From contig CM121342.1 in assembly GCA_051530055.1 (NCBI GenBank), forward strand, positions 9,424,001-9,488,000: a DNA stretch of 64,000 nt. The letters are read 5' to 3'. Of this stretch, positions 1-15,539 are shown piece after piece; within the stretch, counting starts at the first letter, position 1; every line of letters begins with the position of its first letter. The notes below the pieces were generated by a model. The model worked only from the letters and a program-made list of their open reading frames with translations. It did not search any database and was not told the DNA's origin. A program made the translations under genes and the position numbers. The DNA comes from Neoechinorhynchus agilis. Lineage: Eukaryota; Acanthocephala.

Positions 1-430
1 TTTTCCCCCTCTCACCGAATGCCTTGATGCTATTTTCATAAAACAATCAAAACGCCTCTCAACCCTACCACCACAATTTCTTCCACATATCGCTCCCTTT
101 TCACACGAGCACAGCACTCGTAATCCTAATTCGTTTCATCCTCCCATAACTCGCAACTCCTTATATCTACGCTCCATTTTCCATGCTGCCCAATCTTCTC
201 GGATATCATAACCTGAAATGATTCTGAGGAAAGATCAACCTTAGAAGCACTCCTGCAAACAATATCCGCCAATTCCCACGAGAAGGGACCTTCCAACCCT
301 ACCGGATATTCTCAATCGAACGACACCCGAACGAATCGTCCCGAACGGACATCCCTCGACTGCATATTCCCATATTAACGGATGAGGACCCAAAGATACA
401 TGGGTCCTCCTAAACCTTTCTTTGTATTAT
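1..430 (+). mobile_element. LINE 3' end remnant
   Basis: This is the last part of a LINE ORF2 plus its 3' UTR. The opening bases encode a decayed form of the PPLTECF..II..TKRLS segment that is better preserved at 58740-58860. The coding part ends near 220 and is followed by a UTR with one or two copies of the unit that makes up the minisatellite at 4925-5745, then the 384-409 stem-loop and the tail AATAAACGTG at about 420. The element runs in from the left edge, so its 5' side is not visible. The same 3' architecture recurs at 59000-59175. Confidence 0.8.
384..409 (+). other. LINE 3'-UTR stem-loop
   Basis: GAGGACCCA pairs perfectly with TGGGTCCTC around an 8-nt loop. Equivalent hairpins with one G-U or mismatch lie at about 6027-6050, 42305-42328, 50164-50188 and 61775-61800, always just before the 3' end of a LINE copy. 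In several LINE families such a hairpin is what the reverse transcriptase recognises; that role here is inferred. Confidence 0.75.
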
Positions 431-1440
431 CAATAAACGTGTTTGCAAAAATGGCACTTTGCAGTTTCTCTGAAAATAGTTAACGTTTTGAAGTTCAACA
501 ACAAGCTCTCACCACATTTTAATGCCGTATTTAACAACCAACGTCGTGTATGGTATCTTCGATCGATACTACGGGAATTTGTGGAACTTAAACTTCTTTT
601 AAAAAGCATAATACGAAAGAACGTTCCGCCTTTCAAAAGTGAATCGATTTTAAATTTATGATATTCGAAATTTGCGATATCGGTCTTTATTGTTTTTCGC
701 TGTATTATTTCTAAGTTAAAAAATTAATGGGATGGATTAAAATTCATTTTATAAACATTAGAAAATGTTGGAGATGTTGTGACCATTATATGTTACCATC
801 TAGTCGATTTCATTCAATTTACAACCATGATTATATCTCCAAATATGAGGCTTAATAAACTCCTTCAATTTTTCAATGCCATAAACAAACGTGAGCAATT
901 CAGTCTTCAAACGGATGGGAAATATTTAGAGAGGAAGCCTCGTCTCAACAAAACCCATCAGTCAGCGACGTGTTAAAAATCAATGAAAAACGCCACATAG
1001 CACAGAGATGGGAAATAAGATCCCCGGACCTCGGACGATCTCGCGTACCCGAGACATACAAAGCAACTAAAATCTTTTTAGCCGGCACAGAAATATTATC
1101 ACTACACATTTCCAATTCTATCATCCCGAAGGATTTTCTATTGATGATTATAAAATTTATTAAACCGATTATAATTTCAAATTTTCGTTCATTCGTTAAA
1201 AGTCGTTTAATGTCAATTTTTTTGATGAGAATCATCGAGTTCTTTGTGAATTGTTTAAAACAAATCACTGTGATTTGGTTATTTAGAATCGCACTTCCGA
1301 ATGAAATGGAAGCAATTCGACTAATGACGCTTCAAATTTTATCCTTCATTTATCTGAACGTTTTTAGAAATTGAAACGTTTACGTGAGTGTCAAGGATAG
1401 ATTTATTCGAAATTTTTTTTACAACCAACATAATATGTTT
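431..1440. other. Intergenic, with a dispersed repeat at about 900-1090
   Basis: No gene is supported. The piece around 915-990 (GGGAAATATTT, then CAGCGACGTGTTAAAAATCA) is related to 16865-16895 and, inverted, to 17041-17065, next to the Penelope-like remnant. It is therefore probably a fragment of the same element's 3' region. Short open frames here have no recognisable similarity. Confidence 0.4.
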
Positions 1441-1449
1441 TTAACAATT

Positions 1450-1640
1450 CAAACAATCTGTTTGAAGCACACTCACCACCTCCCGCCAAATTCCAGCTTT
1501 TGTCCTTCCTCGGCTGTCGCTATCACGCTAACAGCATTGCCTCGTTGTACTGCCAGCGAGATATTTTGTCGAAGGAATACGCCTGCTCTTGAGTCTCCGG
1601 TTGCCTCTATCAATTTCTTCGAGAGATCCTGGAGCAGAAG
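1450..1640 (-). mobile_element. Retroelement C-terminal fragment (module NISLAVQRGNA)
   Basis: On the minus strand this encodes a short stretch containing ATGDSRAGVFLRQNISLAVQ followed by RGNAVSV. The same module is found at 40460-40640 (minus) and 47485-47560 (plus). I associate it with the C-terminal end of reverse-transcriptase-bearing retroelements of invertebrates, but I cannot name the clade. It is a fossil fragment. Confidence 0.5.
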
Positions 1641-1891
1641 TCGTTGATATTATGAAATCAATCACATAATTTATAATTAAAATTTTATTAATTCATTTCT
1701 ACTGAACGGACATCTGAACAGTGACAAAGTCGGAAAATTGGAGAAGTTTTCAATGGTCAATATTTTCTAAACATAAGATCAGCTTCTTTTTTGCGGTTTC
1801 AACAGAACTTCCAAATCACTATTTTTTGTTAGGGCTGATAGATGCGAACAAAAGAGATTCTCTTTTTCTCTTTCAGACATCTTAAAGGACC

Positions 1892-4189
1892 ATGGTTCGA
1901 GTTACAATAAAAGGAGGTATTTGGCGAAATACCGAGGATGAAATTTTGAAAGCAGCAGTGATGAAATATGGAAAAAATCAATGGTCTCGAATCGCGTCTC
2001 TTCTCCACCGGAAATCTGCTAAACAATGTAAGGCTCGTTGGTTCGAATGGCTTGATCCGAGCATAAAAAAGACAGAATGGAGCCGTGAAGAAGATGAAAA
2101 ATTACTTCATATGGCTAAACTTATGCCAACGCAGTGGCGCACTATTGCTCCGGTTGTGGGTCGAACTGCCGCACAATGCCTTGAACGTTACGAGTTCTTG
2201 CTTGACCAAGTTCAAAAAAAGCAAGAGAGTGAGTTGAGTTTGAGTGATAGTCGTTCTTTGAGACCCGGTGAGATCGATCCGAATCCCGAGACAAAACCAG
2301 CTCGTCCGGATCCTGTTGATATGGATGAAGATGAGTTGGAGATGTTATCCGAAGCACGAGCTCGTCTTGCTAACACTCAAGGAAAAAAGGCGAAACGCAA
2401 GGCAAGAGAACGACAATTAGAAGAAGCGAGAAGATTGGCTAGTTTACAGAAGAAGAGAGAATTACGAGCGGCAGGGATAGTTATTGAGCGATTTAGAAAG
2501 AAAAAGAAACCTACAATCAATTATAATGAAGAAATTCCTTTTGAGAAAAATCCTCCAATCGGCTTCTACGATACGAGTTTAGATGAAGAGTATGTGAACA
2601 AGGCTGATATTTTTAAAGATGGCCGTGGGATTGATTCGAGTAAGTTTGTTCATCCAATGGATGTTAGTGATCGTGTTCGTCAAGAAGCAGTTCGTCGTGA
2701 AAAACAATTCAGTTCAATGACCGAGGATGACCCACGTCTTCTAGTTCCAAAATTCGAGCCTGTGAAGAAAAGATCAAAACTTGTGCTTCCATCTCCTCAA
2801 ATCGATGACTCTGAGCTCGAAGGTATTGTAAAATACAACATGTCGTCAAATACGCTTCTTAAAGAAGCGGTTGATTCGGAGACGAGTACTCGAGCCACGG
2901 AGAACCTTTTATCGGATTATGCCATAGTGAGCAATACTCTAGAATTACGGACTCCACAGATTCCGGAAAAGTTCAGTGTGATGAATGAAGCGGCTAATAT
3001 TCTCGCACTGAGCAATGTGGATACTCCTCTAAAGGGAGGTCAAAATGTCGCTATTATTGAACCAAGTGAAGCGATTAGACATTCCCAGACTCCGATTCGT
3101 ACACCGAATACAGTATTTCAAACTCCAATTCGAAAACCAACGATTATTTCGCAATCGAAAACTCCTTCAATTTCATCAAAAGTTTATTCAGAGCCGGAAT
3201 TGTCGAATGCTCGTGACGTTTTGATGATAAATCAATCGCGCAAAGAGCAGAGCACACAACGAAGATTCGATCTTAACCGAATGCCTGCTCCTCGAAATGA
3301 TTACGAGATCGTAGCACCTGATGATGATAACGAGAAGGAAATTTCAAATTTAAATGAAGATACAAGGGAATTGGACGCTGAGGAAATCGAGGAAAATATT
3401 TGTAAACAGAATGAACATGAAGCTAATCGTAGAAGAGCACTTTTGTCAGCTAGTGCTCAACGTGGATTTCCTATTCCATCAATGAACATTACACTTCATC
3501 AAAGACATTATCAAACCAAAACTCAATTAACCGATCTACAAATAGCCGAGGAGCTCATAAGACAAGAAATGATTGAACTTATTCGAAGAGATAATTTACT
3601 TGTATCTTCCAAATCTGCTGTTAATTTCTCTGATTTTGAGGGATTAAGCCAGGACGAGTTGGATAAAGCCCGCGAAGATCTTGAACTTGAAATGGATGAA
3701 CTAAGAGATGAGCGTGATTCGATTTCTGAAGAAACATTTAACGAGGCATGGATCGAATGTTACCAAGAACTGTTTTTAAGTCCATCGCTCAATCGATTTA
3801 CTCGTCTGAGCACCAGTAGTCGAAAGGATCGAATCGAAGCGGCTGAGCGGGAACTGATTGCGAATCGTGCAGAAATGGCAAAGTTGGCAAATAAAGCTTC
3901 AGGTCTTGAACGCAAGGCGAATGTTTTATTTGGAGGATACAAGTCACGAGCAAGTATATTCGAACGAGATATTAACGATACGGTGGCGCAAATCGATCAA
4001 GCAGAAATCGAATTGCGTACTTATGAAGCATTACGCGAAAATGAGCGATTATCAATAATGAAAAGACTCGCTGCAGTTAAGAATGATGTACAAATGCAGG
4101 TTGAACGAGAACGTCAGTTGCAAGCGAGGCATCGAGAACTTGTTGACAAAAAGGAAAGTTTTCAATCGAGTTGTGGTAACAATGAATGA
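1892..4189 (+). CDS. CDC5L: CDC5L, Myb-like subunit of the PRP19/NTC splicing complex
   Basis: CDC5L is a core member of the PRP19-associated (NineTeen) complex, which activates the spliceosome in the nucleus. The protein has 765 residues in one uninterrupted frame (human about 802). Two Myb repeats at about 8-57 and 60-108 are nearly identical to the family, including IKGGIWRNTEDEILKAAVMK and LAKLMPTQWR-type helices. They are followed by the basic KKAKRKARERQLEEARRLA segment, a middle region with several SQTP/RTP sites, and a C-terminal coiled-coil region used for complex assembly. The ATG fits the family start. A TTTCTCTTTCAG lies 15 nt upstream, so either a 5'-UTR intron or a trans-splice site precedes it. 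No oddity apart from the lack of introns. Confidence 0.97.
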   Translation: MVRVTIKGGIWRNTEDEILKAAVMKYGKNQWSRIASLLHRKSAKQCKARWFEWLDPSIKKTEWSREEDEKLLHMAKLMPTQWRTIAPVVGRTAAQCLERYEFLLDQVQKKQESELSLSDSRSLRPGEIDPNPETKPARPDPVDMDEDELEMLSEARARLANTQGKKAKRKARERQLEEARRLASLQKKRELRAAGIVIERFRKKKKPTINYNEEIPFEKNPPIGFYDTSLDEEYVNKADIFKDGRGIDSSKFVHPMDVSDRVRQEAVRREKQFSSMTEDDPRLLVPKFEPVKKRSKLVLPSPQIDDSELEGIVKYNMSSNTLLKEAVDSETSTRATENLLSDYAIVSNTLELRTPQIPEKFSVMNEAANILALSNVDTPLKGGQNVAIIEPSEAIRHSQTPIRTPNTVFQTPIRKPTIISQSKTPSISSKVYSEPELSNARDVLMINQSRKEQSTQRRFDLNRMPAPRNDYEIVAPDDDNEKEISNLNEDTRELDAEEIEENICKQNEHEANRRRALLSASAQRGFPIPSMNITLHQRHYQTKTQLTDLQIAEELIRQEMIELIRRDNLLVSSKSAVNFSDFEGLSQDELDKAREDLELEMDELRDERDSISEETFNEAWIECYQELFLSPSLNRFTRLSTSSRKDRIEAAERELIANRAEMAKLANKASGLERKANVLFGGYKSRASIFERDINDTVAQIDQAEIELRTYEALRENERLSIMKRLAAVKNDVQMQVERERQLQARHRELVDKKESFQSSCGNNE

Positions 4190-4870
4190 TTGTAAGCGTG
4201 AAGGCTTTGCGGCTTGTCGTAATTTATTGCTATTACTTACATTTGTTCTATATTTTCGTGTGGTCGGATAGATTATTTTTTAACAAGTGAAACGTTTTCG
4301 AATTCAACACCACTAATTTATTCTCCGTTCAAAACGCTATTTTTTGCTCTTGATGTACGTGGATCATGAAATGATTTTATATCGAAAAATCCCATTTGTC
4401 TTTGTTGTCAATCTTCGGCGACCTTCACTTTGAACAATGGACCAATAAAAAGGCTTTTTAACTTGAATTTGATCATAAAAATTAAAGTGCGAAATTAAAT
4501 TGCAATTTTTTGACTATTTCTAAAATACATATATATTCAAAAATATATAACGATCAGAGTTATCGTGCGCATTTATGTCGAACTTCTAATTTATTATCAA
4601 AAATATTTTTTAATCCTGAAATATTTTTATGCGCAATTTTTTTAACAATCTCGGAAGACGGCTTGGCGACATGTTATTTAAAAAATTAATAGGGAATCTC
4701 TCCGGCGGTAAAATTCGAATGTTTAAATTTTAAAAAATCTCCTCGTTAAAAAAACGAGTAAATATACATATTTGCGGCAATAAAGGTTAAATTAGTTGAA
4801 CCGATTTTGATTATTTTAAAAATTATTTTAGTGAAGTTAATTAAAGAAGTGACGATTAAAACGGGAAAGC
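4190..4870. other. Intergenic AT-rich stretch downstream of CDC5L
   Basis: This holds the 3' UTR of CDC5L and AT-rich sequence. Near 4875 the motif AATAATACGTTTATT is the reverse complement of the LINE tail, marking the 3' end of the minus-strand remnant that follows. I see no gene. Confidence 0.4.
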
Positions 4871-4924
4871 ATTTTATAATAATACGTTTATTCATTACTT
4901 GGGAAATTAGACTTATGACCCAGT

Positions 4925-5745
4925 GGATCACGGGATCGGTCGGTTGGGGATATCTGGTCGGAGGATGTCCGTTCAGGTGGAAATATCTGGTTGGGGGATG
5001 TCCGTTCAGGTGAGAATATTCGGTCGGAGAGATGTCTGTTCGGATGGGAATATCCGATCCGAGGGATGTCCGTTCGGGTGAAATATCCGGTCGGAGATGT
5101 CCGTTCTGATGGGAATATCCGATCCGAGGGATGTCCGTTCGGGTGTGCAAATTCGGTCGGAGATGTCCATTAAGGTGGAAATATCCTGCCGGGGGATGTC
5201 CGTTCGTGTGTGCAAATTCGGTCGGAGATGTCCATTAAGGTGGAAATATCCGATCCGAGGGATGTCCGTTCGGGTGTGCAAATTCGGTCGGAGATGTCCG
5301 CTTTGATGGGACTATAGTATCCGAGGGATGTCCGTTCGGGTGAGAATATCCGGTCAGGGGATGTCCGTTCGGGAAGGAATATCCGGTCGGAGATGTCCGT
5401 TATGGTGGAAATATCCTGCCGGGAGATGTCCGTTCGTGTGTGCAAATTCGGTCGGAGATGTCCATTAAGGTGGAAATATCCGGCCGGGGGGATGTCCGTT
5501 CTGGTGAGAATATCCGGTCGGAGGGATGCCCATTCGGGAGGGAATATCCGGTCGGAGATGTCCGTTCTGATGATAATATCCAATCTGAGGGATGTCCGTT
5601 TGGGTGGGAATTTACGGCCGAAGGTGTCCATTAAGGTGGAAATATCTGGTCGGGGGATGTCCGTTCTGGTGAGAATATCCGGTCGGAGGGATGCCCATTC
5701 GGGAGGGAATATCCGGTTGGAGATGTCCGTTCGGGTTACCCATGT
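4925..5745. repeat. Minisatellite of about 35-bp units, expanded LINE 3'-UTR unit
   Basis: About 22 units of roughly 33-37 bp with consensus GGATGTCCGTTCGGGTGGGA followed by ATATCCGGTCGGAG. Single copies of the same unit, in the other orientation, are present in LINE 3' UTRs at 300-385, 49485-49520 and 59015-59065. The array therefore looks like a local expansion of a repeat that belongs to the LINE UTR. Its period is near a multiple of three, which creates open frames on both strands; they are not genes. Confidence 0.9.
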
Positions 5746-5771
5746 ACCTTTGTGTCCTCATAAACACACAT

Positions 5772-6330
5772 AGTTTAACGCAAGAGGCGTAGCGATTCTC
5801 ATAAAGTATGTGGAGTCAGCGAGAGAAACTTCTTGGCATAATTAAGTAAACCAATATTCGAAGTTTAGAAGTGTTTTGTTGTATTCGATACTCGAATACG
5901 GGTGCTAATGGAATTGCGGAGGATTCTTAGACAATGAGAAAAACGAAGGATAATAGAGAAAAGTTATTGGCTCGTCTATCTTGGTTTAAAATAGTAACAA
6001 GTTCATTCGTTAATTAACAAAGAATAGGACTCATGTACCTTTGGGTCCTCATAAACACGAGAGTTTTCTGATTTGTTAAATGAATGAGGTTGTTTATTAT
6101 GGAGTGGATTACAGGTTCGGTTGGGTGGGAATGTTGATGATTTATAGGAAAGGTTGTGAGGTTGGGTCCTTCTTCAGGTTCATTTCGGTTTATAATATCC
6201 GAGAAGATTGGACAGCATGGAAAAAGGAGCGGAGGTATGGGGAGGTGCGTGGTCGAGGCAGGATCAAACGAATTTTGATTATGAGTGTCACTTGCGCCAC
6301 GCAAGAAGTAATGTTTAAAATTTTGAATTG
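5772..6330 (-). mobile_element. LINE 3' remnant plus flank, one arm of a 55-kb-spaced inverted pair
   Basis: 6025-6250 is the 3' end of a minus-strand LINE copy with its stem-loop at 6027-6050, and 5772-6024 is the sequence beyond that 3' end. The block, including the non-LINE flank, is repeated almost identically in reverse at about 61570-62046. Because the flank is shared, a segmental copy explains it better than two independent insertions. Confidence 0.75.
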
Positions 6331-6777
6331 TATGAAGCTTTCGGACGGATAAACCGTTAGCGCTTTTCACTTTAAATAATTTATTACCATTTTTTCAAAA
6401 AAATTATTTCCATTCTTAGTTTTTACGCATGTAGTTGAGTGAGCGAGACGAGTGAATCACGAAATGTAAAAAACAAAACGCTTTTGGGTATCATGTTTAA
6501 CCATGGAGAAAACCAACTATTGGCCAAATGTGTTAATTTTAGATATCAGAAATGCATGCGGTGATTCGAGATCAGGTAAATTGTTTAAGCTATATTTTCT
6601 ACTTCCTTAGACTTTCATGGCTCGTTTGCATTTTCCTTCTTCGGTTGGAATGCTTTGGATGCACTTGCGGGTTCTGCCTTTTTTGACGACGCGGAGAATA
6701 CGTTCTGCAGCTTCCAGTGTAGCAGCAACATTTTTGTGTTAACTTCAATTGTGTCTTAGGTTACCATAATAAAAAGG
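6331..6777. other. Upstream region of AP-3 delta
   Basis: No gene is supported. The segment ends in GTGTCTTAG at 6759, 18 nt before the AP-3 delta start, so it should hold the promoter and a 3' splice site. Confidence 0.4.
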
Positions 6778-9715
6778 ATGGCTAAGGAAAGTATTGGGAA
6801 TATATTCGAGAGTCACGTTCAAGATCTCATACGAGACCTACGCCAAAATCCTGAAAACGAGCATGAAGTCGTCAAAAATCATCTCAATGTGATCCGTGCG
6901 GAATTAAACAATCCTTTGGTTGAATGGATCTCCGGATTTTTTTGAAAAAATTCCGAAATCCATTCATTTAATGGATACGAAATGTAATGCTTTAAACAAA
7001 CTAATCTATATACAGATGTTAGGCTATGATGTTAGTTTTGGTGCATTCAGTTCCATTCAATTGCTGAGTAGTTCATCCATAGAACATAAACGATGCGCGT
7101 ATTTGTCACTTTCGAAAATATTTTCGGTTTCATTGGCGCCGTCCATAGGCGAATTGCTCGTTTTAACCACGAATTCAATCAAAAAAGACCTCAATTCTGG
7201 GAACCAGTTTATTTGTGGGTTTGCCCTGCAAGCACTTGGAACCATATTGAACAGTGAACTCGCCCAATCTCTTACTACCGACGTTATTAATCTTTTGTCG
7301 TCCAGTAAACCTATACTAAGGAAAAAAGCAGTTGTCCTACTAAGAAAATTACTCACTTTGAATCCGTCTGCCACCGCAGATGCACTTCCAAGGCTCATTG
7401 ATAGACTTATGATGGACAATGATGTCGGTGTTCAGACTGCAATCATTACGGTTTTATGTGAATTATCGGTTGACAATGGACAATTCCTAACTCCATTGAT
7501 CCCGACACTCTTACCGCTCATTTCAACCACTAAAAATAATTGGCTTATGATTAAACTCATTAAACTACTGAGTCAACTTGTTCCATTTGAGAAAACGCTT
7601 GCCAATAACCTTATTGATCCATTGACTGCAATTATCCAAGGTACGTCGGCGACTTCTCTTTTGTATGAATGTATAAATACCATTATTGTTGTCTTGATAT
7701 CAATGAGTGAAGATGATGGCCACGCTTCTGCGGTAAGTCTTTGTGCGCAGAAGATTAGCGTTTTGATCGACGATAAAGATCAAAATTTAAGATATCTTGG
7801 TCTTCAGACTCTTGCTAAGGTATTGAACGATACTCAAAAGAAGGCAAGATGTCAAGGATCGCATCGCCGATTAGTTCTGAAATGCCTAAATGATCCTGAT
7901 GAGTCCATCAGAAGACGTGCAATTGATCTTTTATCGGAATAGTTGAGAATGGCTGATTTCTAAGTTCGCACATGAGGTTTAATTGCCTCTTAAATTGGTT
8001 TCAAAAGACTTTGATTTGCGCTCATGCCTTAAAAATATTACAGCCACCCAAAAACTCTTAGGTTTTGAATTTTCTTAAATTTTGCTAATCCCAGAAAATA
8101 ATAAATTTTTAGAGTTTTTATCGATGTTTTAATTTGTATTTTAAAAGTTACTTTCTGGAGACATCTACACGCTTTAGGGCAAACTTGAGGCAAATTTAAT
8201 GAAATTTTCCAAACAAGTATCAATGATTTGAACAAATCATAAACTCTTATTTTGAGTTCAATGATTTTATAAGATCATTTTAGCAAACTTATTGATCCTT
8301 CGCTTTGAAAAGTGAATATTGTCGACTTCTGGACTTGTATTTTTTCACGATCCTTCTGGTGGCGTCTGCATGCTTTTCAACGAACTCCAAATATGCTTAA
8401 TAAAAATTCTCGATGAAGTATATTCAACTCTACAAATTCTTAACCGTTATTGTAGGTCAGATTTTTGCTTTTTATAATAGCATCAAGGAATCGTTTACGC
8501 TAGAATTTCAATACTTATGACTATAGCACGATTTATACCTAATTAGTGATTCCAAAGGTTTTAGGTTGCAATCTTTAAAGCGCTGCTATTCGCTCAAAAT
8601 ATTATTTAGTTAGACCAGATCTAAAACGGCAATTGATAAATCGTTACTAATAAACCGAAATTCTCCTTGAATCCTTGTACTCCCATTCTTATCCTTTTCG
8701 AATAACGACAATTACGAACCGCCAGACACTTCCTGACATTGTCAAGCGACTTTTCGCAATCATTGGAAAAACGGACAGCATCACTCTTCGTCGTCAATGT
8801 GAACTAACTCTCCTAAGTCTTTGTACGGACGACAACTACGAAAACGTAGAAGATTTCGAATGGCTTATTTCTACAATGTTTCGTCTTTGTGATCAACGTC
8901 AAAGCACGATTTCCGATGATACTATTGAGAAAGCGATCGCCTACACCCTTGTGGATATTGCAGTTCGTGTGGATGAAGTAAGACCATTCGCTGAGATTGA
9001 ATTCGTGAAGCTTCTGAGAGATCCAGCGAAGATCAGCGGAGATATACTCCGTGCAGTTTCTTATATACTCGGGGCATACGGTACTAGACCGGAATCCTTG
9101 GACGCACTTCTTCAGTGTTTTAAAACAAGACCCATAGACGGATTCACATCAAGTTGCGTTATTCAAAATTGTTTCAAGTTTTCGTATCGTTTAAACAGCA
9201 TCGAATGGTTTAGAGATCAGTGCGAAGACTTTCTTGCAGGCGGTGGATTTAGGCAGATGAAATGGTGAATAGTGGATCTTTTTCCTCATTTCATCGAAAT
9301 GACCGTTGATTTTGAGTCTTTTGCGACGGAAGGTCTTATCCGAACAAGGGAATATTGCAGACTGATCGATGTATGTTTAAAGGATGAAAGCATAAAACAT
9401 GAAATAAAAGCATGGTTCGACATGGAACTACTACCAGTTGCAGAAGGCGCTCAACGGCGAGTAGAGCGCCCAATTAGCCCAATCGAAGTTACAAAAATCG
9501 AAGAGGCTATCATTGAATGCGATGAGTTGACTAAGATGGAATTAAGCGATGTCATAGATAAGGATAACAATTCACCGAGGAAGCATACCAAGCGACGAAG
9601 ACCTCGAGTTTTGACATCCGTAGACGATGTTCGCCGTAAAAAAGAAGAGATAAAAGAAGAGCACAGCAGCTCGATACATTCGGTTGAACATGATTTGTTA
9701 CAATTACATGACTAA
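6778..9715 (+). CDS. AP3D1: AP-3 complex delta subunit (short form)
   Basis: AP-3 sorts cargo from endosomes to lysosome-related organelles; delta is one of its two large adaptins. Coding blocks are 6778-6918, 6971-7941, 8692-9242 and 9273-9715, giving about 701 residues. Diagnostic stretches are YIQMLGYDVSFGAF, LTTNSIKKDL, TKNNWLMIKLIKLLSQLVPF, TSATSLLYECINTI and DESIRRRAIDLL. The last block is basic (KHTKRRRPRVLTSVDDVRRKK) like the region after the trunk. The protein stops there, so the long hinge and ear of human delta (about 1150 residues) are missing. The intron 9243-9272 is GT-AG and only 30 nt long. The breaks at 6919-6970 and 7942-8691 cannot be bridged by GT-AG and are listed separately; the second junction leaves about seven extra residues and is the less certain. 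A decayed gene is the alternative reading. Confidence 0.88.
6919..6970 (+). other. Candidate non-conventional hairpin intron in AP-3 delta (52 nt)
   Basis: The reading frame changes here, with a stop in the upstream frame and no usable AG. Removing 52 nt, starting with GTTGAATGG and ending with CATTTA, joins ELNNPL to MDTKCNALNKL and restores the exact family spacing. The segment is almost wholly one hairpin: GAATGGAT at 6922-6929 pairs with ATCCATTC at 6958-6965, and the interior CGGATTTTTT pairs with AAAAAATTCCG. Confidence 0.6.
7942..8691 (+). other. Candidate non-conventional intron in AP-3 delta (about 750 nt)
   Basis: The frame ends in a stop right after IDLLSE and resumes with the expected TLPDIVKRL. 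There is no phase-compatible GT-AG pair. A segment that starts with GTTGAGAATGG and ends with CCATTCTTA keeps the frame; AGAATGG and CCATTCT form a 7-bp inverted repeat at its ends, echoing the GAATGG/CCATTC ends of the 52-nt case. The joined protein has about seven residues more than human delta here, so the exact ends are uncertain. The interior holds no recognisable gene. Confidence 0.45.
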
Positions 9716-10080
9716 GTGTCGGTAAAGAAAAAGTCGCATTTTTCGTTGAGTGTACATGGAGGTACATTATTCCGGGAATAATTGAACACACGTGGCACCG
9801 TTTGCAGACAAATGTATATATTTCTCAGCACTGATTCCACCGAATGCAAACAAAATCGTCCCTTTCACAAGCACAAGGAAAGACAGTTACTTGGAGAAAT
9901 GTCAAGGAGAAGATGTACCTTTTTCGTATGTAATGAACATAAGGATTTCGCATAATTACGCCAAGAATACTGTATGAATCGTTATGGCATCCAGTTTTAT
10001 AAATACGCCTATCATCTTTTCCCAACGAAAATCACCTCGTAAAGAACCGTCGTCGTCTTGGTCTTAGGAAAACCCCTCTA
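9716..10080. other. Intergenic, AP-3 delta to collagen
   Basis: No gene is supported. The end of this stretch has GGTCTTAG at 10060-10067, a probable splice acceptor 13 nt before the collagen start codon. Confidence 0.4.
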
Positions 10081-15340
<5,260 letters not shown>

Positions 15341-15539
15341 CTATATATATTTTGGCCCTACAACAATTTCGCGTGCGTGTGGAATTCTTGATTGAAGTTA
15401 TGTTTCTTTGAGTTTATTTTTAAAATCGGTGATTTTACAATCCGAATTGTTCTGAGTGTTGATACAATGATATGTATCAATTGTACCCGAGCGGAAATTT
15501 ATATAAAAACTATGCTATTATAAATTATGATAGCAAAAT
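15341..15539. other. 3' region of the collagen gene
   Basis: This is the 3' UTR and AT-rich flank of the collagen gene. I see nothing else in it. Confidence 0.3.

Noticed and set aside
4746-5773. Overlapping open frames of 60-150 codons on both strands
   Set aside because: They are read-through of the roughly 35-bp minisatellite and repeat the same peptide words; no start context or family.
6778-9715. AP-3 delta as a simple pseudogene
   Set aside because: All blocks keep conserved residues and codon structure, one break is a clean 30-nt GT-AG intron, and another coincides exactly with a hairpin. I kept decay as an alternative only.
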